Source: Alphaproteobacteria bacterium
GTDB lineage: Bacteria; Pseudomonadota; Alphaproteobacteria; Micavibrionales; Micavibrionaceae
Reading direction: 5' to 3'
Assembly (NCBI GenBank): GCA_030427765.1
Contig: JAUICS010000052.1
Span: 1-7,725 of the forward strand
Length of the DNA: 7,725 nucleotides
Shown: positions 1-4,458 of the stretch, one piece after another
Layout: every line of letters begins with the position of its first letter
Position numbering within the stretch: position 1 is the stretch's first letter
Made by a program: the position numbers and the translations under genes
Notes under the pieces: model-generated
Seen by the model: only the letters and a program-made list of their open reading frames with translations
Databases searched by the model: none
What the model was told of the DNA's origin: nothing

Positions 1-1750
1 GACCGGTATTACCAATACCCGACATATATTCTTGGGTGGCCAAATCGGATTCATGTTTTTTCTCCGCCTCTATATAATGTGCGGCCTCTAGCGCCTGATC
101 CAACATGTAAATACGCTGGGCGGTCGCCTTCATTTTTGAAAGCTGTTGGAAGCGGTTTACGATAAAGGTTAGTGAGCTTGTTACCCGTCCGAATGCGTAG
201 CCGAGTGTTTGCAATCCACCCATTGACATCAAGCCACCCTTAATCGTCGCAGCACCAACAAGTTTTGGAATGGCGATCGTGAGGTTACCAAACAAGGCAT
301 CTGTGGCAATCAAACGGACGTTTACATCAAGATCACGGATAGAGTTTGTTACAACTGGTTTGAAGCTTTTCTTCACAAGATCAAGTTGAACTTCTTCCCC
401 TTCGTTCAGGGCGATTTGATCGGCAAATTCATGCGCCGCCTTCAGGTTACTACGGAAATTCGCCTCCATATGTTGCTGCGCGCGGTCAATACCGGGAAGT
501 TTCCATCCGACCGCCGCCGTAATGGCGGTTAGGCCCGCGGCGTAAATACAGGATAGCCAGAACATTGCCCCCGGCACATCGATATTCGGTCCGCCGAAGT
601 TACTCAAATTCATCGATCCCATGCTCCACAATTCACCTGCAAATGCGGCAAAGGTCATTCCGGCACCAAGCAAGGCGGTGATGATTGTCACGGCACCGGA
701 TGTAAAGATGGACGGGTCGTCCTGAATCCGTTGGTCGGGGTTGTCTACGTTTGAGAATTCATTTTTCAGACGGTGAAACGCCTTATTATTCATCCATTTA
801 TTCGTGAAGTAACCTGTAGACCATGCGCGCCAACGTAAGGCAAGATACTGCGTTGCCTTATAACTGATGATGGACATTCCTAAAAATTTCGTCAGGATGT
901 TGAGGAAGTCTTTTGCCTCCCATGCTTTTTGAATGGCGTCCTGTTTTAATGTTGAGATGGCCTCCCACCAGTTGCTGAAATACTCGGAACCAACAAGGCG
1001 GCCAATATTTTCAACATGGCCGTTTACCGTTGGGTCGGATGCCAGGCGTTCGGCGAGGGCATTACGAAATGCAATGACCTCGTTCATAAATTCAGGGTTG
1101 GTCTCAATACGTTCCTGAAGTGCCGGGAACTTAGAGAATATTTCTTCCATTGAGGGGTTGGTGGATAATATTTCACGCCATTCCGGATTGTCGGCCATAA
1201 AGGCCTGAATATCCGTATCACCAATCATGGCGGATGAATCTGGAAATTTCTCAATAATTTCGCGCAGTGTTGGAAAATCTGATAACGCCTCACTAATCGA
1301 CGGGAAATTTGCCATGACTTCCGTAATCATATCGGAACGGATGCCGCTTTGTGCACTAAACATTTGCACAAGTGTATTGGTTGTAAGACCGGACCACTGA
1401 CCAAATTCAACTGTAACCTGCACCGCATACCATGTCATAAGCAGGGATGTAGCGAGCAGGGCGGCGCTGGCCATCTGTTCTTTCCAGCCGGATTTTGTCC
1501 AGTATGGTGACAGGATACCCCACACTGCCCGAAGAGAACTGCGTGGAACATCAAGGGCACTGGTTTCCATCAGTTCCTTGCGTTTCTTTTCGGACAGTTT
1601 TGGTGGTTTATGCTGATAATTCCATCCGCGCTCGAGCGCGACATGCGGATCAAGAAATGTGGCATGAATTGGTTGCCATGCGGCCTTAAGTGGCCAAAGC
1701 GCGATGTTCGCAACATCGCGAAAAGCTTGTGACGCTCGTCCCATTCGCAT
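1..1750 (-). CDS. SbmA/YddA-like ABC transporter, membrane domain (C-terminus cut by window edge)
   Basis: An uninterrupted minus-strand frame runs from ATG at 1750 to the left edge (583 codons, no stop), so the 3' end is missing. The protein starts with about 75 polar residues, then a segment WGILSPYW at 77-84 and a first membrane helix near 95-115. A long non-membrane insertion follows (about 130-260). The family core then appears: ALRWRAW (304-310), the diagnostic DNPDQRI (336-342), further membrane helices near 352-375 and 395-415, and the ADQIALNEGEE segment (443-453). These match the ABC_membrane_2 / SbmA-BacA-like fold, whose members act as homodimers in the inner membrane and move peptides, vitamin B12 or lipids. 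Whether an ATPase domain follows (YddA/Rv1819c type) or not (SbmA/BacA type) cannot be seen. The substrate is unknown. Start choice: ATG 1750 or ATG 1744; the only SD-like GGGAG lies 14 nt upstream of 1750. Family assignment is firm, function is not. Confidence 0.85.
   Translation of the reverse strand, partial: MRMGRASQAFRDVANIALWPLKAAWQPIHATFLDPHVALERGWNYQHKPPKLSEKKRKELMETSALDVPRSSLRAVWGILSPYWTKSGWKEQMASAALLATSLLMTWYAVQVTVEFGQWSGLTTNTLVQMFSAQSGIRSDMITEVMANFPSISEALSDFPTLREIIEKFPDSSAMIGDTDIQAFMADNPEWREILSTNPSMEEIFSKFPALQERIETNPEFMNEVIAFRNALAERLASDPTVNGHVENIGRLVGSEYFSNWWEAISTLKQDAIQKAWEAKDFLNILTKFLGMSIISYKATQYLALRWRAWSTGYFTNKWMNNKAFHRLKNEFSNVDNPDQRIQDDPSIFTSGAVTIITALLGAGMTFAAFAGELWSMGSMNLSNFGGPNIDVPGAMFWLSCIYAAGLTAITAAVGWKLPGIDRAQQHMEANFRSNLKAAHEFADQIALNEGEEVQLDLVKKSFKPVVTNSIRDLDVNVRLIATDALFGNLTIAIPKLVGAATIKGGLMSMGGLQTLGYAFGRVTSSLTFIVNRFQQLSKMKATAQRIYMLDQALEAAHYIEAEKKHESDLATQEYMSGIGNTG
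1031..1309 (-). repeat. Decapeptide repeat insertion in the ABC transporter
   Basis: Residues 148-240 of the transporter form a degenerate repeat of about ten residues with consensus [F/N]P-x-hydrophobic-x-E-hydrophobic-hydrophobic-x-x. Units include FPSISEALSD, FPTLREIIEK, NPEWREILST, NPSMEEIFSK and FPALQERIET. Prolines fall at 150, 160, 170, 189, 199, 209, 219 and 240; the single step of 19 contains one unit that has lost its proline. The stretch lies after the first membrane helix and before the segment that normally follows it closely in the family, so it is probably periplasmic. The DNA copies have diverged, so the periodicity is in the protein rather than a recent DNA duplication. Confidence 0.75.
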
Positions 1751-1769
1751 CCGGAAAATTCCGGCTCCC
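1751..1769 (-). promoter_or_regulatory. SD-like GGGAG separated from the transporter ATG by an inverted repeat
   Basis: On the minus strand GGGAG (1769-1765) is the only purine-rich SD-like stretch upstream of ATG 1750, 14 nt away instead of the usual 5-9. Those 14 nt (1751-1764) are an inverted repeat, CCGGAA-AA-TTCCGG on the plus strand. It could form a 5-bp stem with a 4-nt loop that brings the SD closer to the ATG. Alternatively an in-frame ATT (1759-1757) sits 5 nt from the GGGAG and could serve as a rare start. Confidence 0.35.
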
Positions 1770-1808
1770 TGATTATAATTATTTATATTTTTTGTTTAGT
1801 TAAATTAG

Positions 1809-1837
1809 ACGTTAATACCGAAAAACCAATGTGTCAA
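1809..1837 (-). promoter_or_regulatory. Possible promoter of the ABC transporter gene
   Basis: On the minus strand a perfect -35 hexamer TTGACA lies at 1837-1832. Seventeen bases downstream is TAACGT (1814-1809), which is a poor -10. The predicted 5' leader would be about 50 nt. This is the best sigma-70-like match in the intergenic region in this direction, but the weak -10 makes it tentative. Confidence 0.25.
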
Positions 1838-1884
1838 TATTATGTCTATTATTTTCTTTGATGCGGGGCATAAAAAATAATAGG

Positions 1885-1922
1885 TAATATTATTAATTTA
1901 TGATATTATATAAACATAATAT
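1885..1922 (+). promoter_or_regulatory. AT-rich inverted repeats, candidate operator of the BigR-like repressor
   Basis: Just upstream of the repressor start lies a perfect inverted repeat ATATTAT (1903-1909), 6-nt spacer, ATAATAT (1916-1922). The left arm also pairs with TAATAT at 1885-1890 across a 12-nt spacer, giving three half-site-like elements. BigR proteins are known to autoregulate by binding an AT-rich palindromic element in their own promoter, and this is the clearest such element here. It ends right before the ribosome binding site GAAAGG (1923-1928), so it would overlap the promoter or transcription start. Short AT-rich repeats arise easily by chance in a region this AT-rich, hence moderate confidence. 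No convincing -35/-10 pair for this operon was found. Confidence 0.5.
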
Positions 1923-1933
1923 GAAAGGCTAGG

Positions 1934-2233
1934 ATGGACGATTTACATGAAAAGGCGGGTAAGGTGGCTGATTTTTTAAAGGGGCTAGGAAGTCCACATC
2001 GCCTGATGGTTCTGTGTGAGCTTGCGAAAGGTGAAAGAAGCGTGACGGAGTTGATGGAGGCAACGGGACTGGCCCAGACATCGATGTCGCAGCACCTTAC
2101 GAAGTTAAAAAAAGAAAATATTGTGTCATTCAGGCGTGATCATCGAACACTTTATTATTCGATAAGTCATGAGGCCGCGCAGGATATTATGCAGGTTTTG
2201 TATAAGCATTTTTGTAATGAAAAGGAGTTGTAA
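1934..2233 (+). CDS. bigR: ArsR-family repressor of BigR/SqrR type (persulfide-sensing)
   Basis: A 99-residue winged-helix protein of ArsR/SmtB family size. Helices around SPHRLMVLCELAKGE (20-34), a recognition helix region AQTSMSQHLTKLKKENIV (47-64) and a wing with RRDHRTLYYSI (67-77) are in canonical order. Its only two cysteines are C28, in the LMVLC.L motif, and C94, in the C-terminal YKHFC. The spacing of 66 residues equals that of the redox pair of BigR (Cys42/Cys108) and SqrR (Cys41/Cys107), which form a di- or tetrasulfide link on reaction with sulfane sulfur and release DNA. The metal-binding cysteine box of ArsR/SmtB sensors (ELCVCD type) is absent, arguing against an arsenic or metal sensor. 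GAAAGG (1923-1928) precedes the ATG by 5 nt. The next gene starts 3 nt after the stop, so the repressor heads the transporter operon and probably controls it and itself. It is shorter at the N-terminus than BigR. Sensing function is inferred from family. Confidence 0.85.
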   Translation: MDDLHEKAGKVADFLKGLGSPHRLMVLCELAKGERSVTELMEATGLAQTSMSQHLTKLKKENIVSFRRDHRTLYYSISHEAAQDIMQVLYKHFCNEKEL

Positions 2234-2236
2234 ATT

Positions 2237-2809
2237 ATGAAAGGTACGTTGAGTTGGTATATGGGCGGTGTGTTACTTGCAATGGCGTTTTTTACAGCCG
2301 TTTTATTGGTAAAACCGATTGGAGTTTCAACACAGTTTGTAATTGCGGACGGCCTTATATGGAACATGCTTGATGCCGATGTGATAACGGAAAGTGATTC
2401 GGCAAAATCAGGATATGAATCATCAAATGCTTATTTGAACAAAAGCGGCGGTAAATATGCGGCTAACATCGCCAACCCGCTGAATTACAGTTTTGTGTTT
2501 GTATTGGCGATGATGGCTGGTTCATTTTTGTCGACTTTACTTGGCGGTGATAAGCCCCAATCCCCGGCAGATCGTGAGATGCCGTCTGTGTGGCGTGAAC
2601 GTTTTGGGGCAAATCCGGCGCTGCGATATATAGCGGTGTTTGTTGCGGGGTTTTTGGTTCTCTTTGGTGCCCGCTTGGCGGGCGGGTGTACCAGTGGCCA
2701 TATGATGAGCGGTATGATGCAGACGGCAATAAGTGGCTATTTATTTTCATTAGGAGCCTTTGCAACGGCATTACCACTCGCAATCATCATGTTCAAAAAG
2801 AATAAATAA
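2237..2809 (+). CDS. pmpA: YeeE/YedE half-transporter, PmpA-like
   Basis: A 190-residue inner membrane protein of the YeeE/YedE (Sulf_transp) family, about half the length of full-size members such as TsuA/YeeE. Hydrophobic segments lie near 8-28, 84-102, 130-146 and 165-186. The family signature GARLAGGCTSGHMMSG is at 144-159, with the functional cysteine C151 next to a membrane helix; in YeeE/TsuA such cysteines relay thiosulfate through the membrane. A polar stretch at about 45-80 separates helices one and two. A strong AAGGAG (2222-2227), lying inside the end of the repressor gene, precedes the ATG by 9 nt. The second half-transporter follows 20 nt after the stop. In other bacteria, PmpA/PmpB pairs sit beside a BigR-type regulator, as here. 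The likely cargo is a sulfur compound such as thiosulfate or a reactive sulfur species; direction and substrate are not shown by the sequence. Confidence 0.85.
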   Translation: MKGTLSWYMGGVLLAMAFFTAVLLVKPIGVSTQFVIADGLIWNMLDADVITESDSAKSGYESSNAYLNKSGGKYAANIANPLNYSFVFVLAMMAGSFLSTLLGGDKPQSPADREMPSVWRERFGANPALRYIAVFVAGFLVLFGARLAGGCTSGHMMSGMMQTAISGYLFSLGAFATALPLAIIMFKKNK

Positions 2810-2829
2810 AACGGTTAAGGAGATTTGAA

Positions 2830-3399
2830 ATGGAATTAGTATTGGCAATTTTTCTAGGGCTATTATTTGGCTTTGCACTCAACAGGGTTGGTGCAACAAA
2901 TCCGGAAAACATCATTAATATGTTGCGTCTCAACGATTTGCGGTTGATGAAGACCATATTGTTTGCGATTGGCATTTCTTCGGTATTGTTATTTTCCGGT
3001 TTGGCCTTCGGCATTATCGATCCATCGCATGTATCTGTGAAATCGGCCTATGTTGGCGTAATTGTGGGCGGGACAATTCTTGGTCTTGGTTTCGCCATTG
3101 CCGGTTATTGTCCGGGGACTGGATTAACGGCACTGTCGGCAGGACGCAAAGATGCTTTGTTCTTTGTTCTTGGCGGGTTTCTCGGGGCGTTTATATATAT
3201 GTTGTCTTATGAATGGCTTAATACGCATACGTTCCTGTTTAATGATATCGCAGGCGGGGCAACATCCCTTGTTGAAACAGGAAATGAAAAATACCAATAC
3301 ATTTTGTCTGGTGGACTTGGAAAAATCATTGGCCTTTTTATCGGGGCCGGATTTATGGTCCTCGCGTGGATTCTTCCAAGGCAAATATTAGAGAATTAG
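2830..3399 (+). CDS. pmpB: YeeE/YedE half-transporter, PmpB-like
   Basis: A 189-residue membrane protein, the second half of the split YeeE/YedE carrier. Membrane segments are near 2-18, 40-62, 74-93, 108-126 and 160-182. The signature FAIAGYCPGTGLTALSAGR (88-106) carries C94, its only cysteine and the counterpart of C151 in the upstream protein; together the pair provides the two signature cysteines of a full-length family member. An RBS AAGGAG (2817-2822) lies 7 nt before the ATG. The gene ends the operon: the next gene, ompW, is convergent. No T-tract hairpin oriented for this strand follows immediately, so termination may rely on the shared convergent region. Family is clear; the transported sulfur species is inferred. 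Confidence 0.85.
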   Translation: MELVLAIFLGLLFGFALNRVGATNPENIINMLRLNDLRLMKTILFAIGISSVLLFSGLAFGIIDPSHVSVKSAYVGVIVGGTILGLGFAIAGYCPGTGLTALSAGRKDALFFVLGGFLGAFIYMLSYEWLNTHTFLFNDIAGGATSLVETGNEKYQYILSGGLGKIIGLFIGAGFMVLAWILPRQILEN

Positions 3400-3407
3400 A
3401 ACTCCCT

Positions 3408-3434
3408 GAATATCTGTTCAGAGAATATCTGTTC
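3408..3434. repeat. Short tandem direct repeat after pmpB
   Basis: The 12-mer GAATATCTGTTC occurs at 3408-3419 and again at 3423-3434, a 15-nt period with AGA between the copies. It starts 9 nt after the pmpB stop. The identity suggests a recent small duplication; no function can be assigned. Confidence 0.6.
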
Positions 3435-3444
3435 GGATGGTATG

Positions 3445-3465
3445 AAAAATGCCCGGTGGGCCGGG
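3445..3465 (-). terminator. Second hairpin with T-run, backup terminator for ompW
   Basis: CCCGG (3452-3456), a 4-nt loop and CCGGG (3461-3465) form a compact GC-rich stem. Read on the minus strand it is followed by ATTTTT (3450-3445). It lies just past the T-rich tract of the stronger upstream hairpin, so it would act as a second stop for ompW transcripts. On the plus strand it is followed by A-rich sequence, so it is not a terminator for pmpB. Confidence 0.5.
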
Positions 3466-3520
3466 TACAAAAATAAAAAAATAAAGGGGTATGCTTTTGA
3501 TATGTGTTATCGCATACCCC
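3465..3520 (-). terminator. Rho-independent terminator of ompW
   Basis: A perfect 9-bp stem, GGGGTATGC (3486-3494) and GCATACCCC (3512-3520), with a 17-nt loop. On the minus strand it is followed by a long T-rich tract (3485 down to about 3471). It begins 13 nt beyond the ompW stop codon. On the plus strand the downstream sequence is TAAATTGTATT, which is only weakly T-rich. Confidence 0.8.
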
Positions 3521-3533
3521 TAAATTGTATTCA

Positions 3534-4187
3534 TTAGAATCTGTAAGATACACCCGCGCCGACAATCCAAGGATTTAGGTCAACGTCACGTGCATTCAGT
3601 GCGCTGTTGTTAACATGCACATCAACTTCAAGATCAACATATTTTACGTCAACATTGACGCCCCAATGGTCGTTGATCCAGTAATCAAAACCGGCCTGAA
3701 CGGCGGCACCAAAACCACCATCAACCTCTAGATCAGTGTTAGGTGCGGCAGGGTCTTCACTGTAGAAGTAAGAGTAGTTCACACCAGCACCGATATATGG
3801 GCTGAATTTTTCATCCGGCATGAAGTGGTATTGCAATGTTAGTGTTGGAGGAAGAATCCATGTGTCGCCAAGATCACTCCCGCCGGCTTCGACAGTATGT
3901 TCACCAGTCGCCGCGATAAGTTCGGCCGCCACATTTTTTGTGAAGAAGTATGTAACATCAATTTCCGGTGTGACTGTGTTATCAACATCTGTGTCCAGTG
4001 TGGTATTTTCAACAATACCGTCACCATCGGCCAGAATACCAATCGCACGCAGACGGAATTGCCAACGTTCTTTATCCCATATACCCATGCCTTCATCCGC
4101 CAAAGCAGGCGCGAATGTGGGTAGAGATAAGCTTCCTGTCAGAAGCGCAGTTGCCAAAGCAACTTTTAAAACTCGTGTTTTTGTCAT
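3534..4187 (-). CDS. ompW: OmpW-family outer membrane porin
   Basis: An eight-stranded beta-barrel protein of the OmpW family, placed in the outer membrane. The frame opens at ATG 4196, but AAGGA (4201-4197) directly abuts that codon, while ATG 4187 is 9 nt from it; the 217-residue product from 4187 is preferred. It begins with a signal peptide (basic MTKTR, hydrophobic core, cleavage probably after ALA before DEG). Family marks follow: WQFRLRAIGI near the start of the barrel, WILPPTLTLQYHF in the middle, YIGAGVNYSYFY, WGVNVDVKYVDLEV, and a terminal GVSYRF ending in the phenylalanine needed for BAM recognition. OmpW proteins form a narrow hydrophobic channel for small nonpolar molecules and are commonly induced under low oxygen. 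It lies downstream of ccoS on the same strand, but has its own FNR-type promoter and a strong terminator. Confidence 0.9.
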   Translation of the reverse strand: MTKTRVLKVALATALLTGSLSLPTFAPALADEGMGIWDKERWQFRLRAIGILADGDGIVENTTLDTDVDNTVTPEIDVTYFFTKNVAAELIAATGEHTVEAGGSDLGDTWILPPTLTLQYHFMPDEKFSPYIGAGVNYSYFYSEDPAAPNTDLEVDGGFGAAVQAGFDYWINDHWGVNVDVKYVDLEVDVHVNNSALNARDVDLNPWIVGAGVSYRF

Positions 4188-4227
4188 TTTATCCATTCCT
4201 TTTATAAAACCTGTTGAATTTTGGAAA

Positions 4228-4275
4228 AGTGTAGCAAAGATATTTTATGACAGAATTGATAATTATCAATTCTGT
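4228..4275 (-). promoter_or_regulatory. FNR/FixK-type class II promoter of ompW
   Basis: The core TTGATAATTATCAA (4256-4269) is a perfect match to the FNR/FixK/Anr consensus TTGAT-N4-ATCAA, and it sits inside a perfect 26-bp palindrome (4250-4275). On the minus strand a -10 element TACACT (4233-4228) follows. A start about 7 nt beyond it, near 4221, puts the box centre (4262.5) at -41.5, the standard position for class II FNR activation, where the box replaces the -35. The leader to ATG 4187 would be about 34 nt. This predicts ompW activation at low oxygen, fitting the adjacent cbb3-oxidase assembly genes. Confidence 0.85.
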
Positions 4276-4302
4276 AGAGCGGTTTCCTGTATTTTTAAAC
4301 GC

Positions 4303-4458
4303 CTATTTTAAATCGTCTTCGTCATCATCCAATAGGATACGATGGGCCGCGCCATCCAGATCCTCATATTGATTGGATTTTAGGGTCCATATAAAGGCGA
4401 CAAGGCCAATCAACCCAAGAAGAACGGCAATGGGAATAAGGTACATAAGTATGTTCAT
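4303..4458 (-). CDS. ccoS: CcoS, cbb3-type oxidase assembly protein
   Basis: A 51-codon gene read as MNILMYLIPIAVLLGLIGLV at the N-terminus, which is a single membrane helix (about 3-24). It continues with a short cytoplasmic tail holding the CcoS hallmark YEDLDGAAHRILLDDD (31-46) and an acidic end. Length and motif are typical of the family. Its ATG overlaps the ccoI stop in ATGA (4458-4455), implying translational coupling. CcoS is needed for maturation of cbb3 oxidase, where loss gives an enzyme lacking cofactors in the catalytic subunit in Rhodobacter. It is the last gene of the cluster; the next gene, ompW, starts over 100 nt away behind its own promoter. Confidence 0.93.
   Translation of the reverse strand: MNILMYLIPIAVLLGLIGLVAFIWTLKSNQYEDLDGAAHRILLDDDEDDLK

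Noticed and set aside
933..1689. Short plus-strand frames at 933-1118 and 1495-1689
   Set aside because: They lie opposite an uninterrupted 583-codon transporter frame with family motifs; they are shadows.
1858..1890. TTGATG (1858) with TAATAT (1885) as the bigR promoter
   Set aside because: The 21-nt spacing is too long, and no other -10 at a proper distance was convincing.
2463..2783. 106-codon minus-strand frame opposite pmpA
   Set aside because: Antisense shadow of a clear YeeE/YedE protein; no recognisable domain.
3452..3465. GC hairpin as the pmpB terminator
   Set aside because: On the plus strand it is followed by A-rich rather than T-rich sequence; it fits the opposite direction.
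3673..3688. TTGAT and ATCAA half-sites inside ompW
   Set aside because: The half-sites are 6 nt apart instead of the required 4, and the site lies within coding sequence far from any start.
4250..4275. The 26-bp palindrome as a terminator for ccoGHIS
   Set aside because: No T-run follows the hairpin on the minus strand, the stem is AT-rich, and the core is a perfect FNR box placed correctly for ompW.
3820..4311. 163-codon plus-strand open frame antisense to ompW and the ccoS end
   Set aside because: It is the shadow of ompW, which has a signal peptide, family motifs and RBS; the plus-strand translation has no recognisable domain and runs through the FNR promoter.
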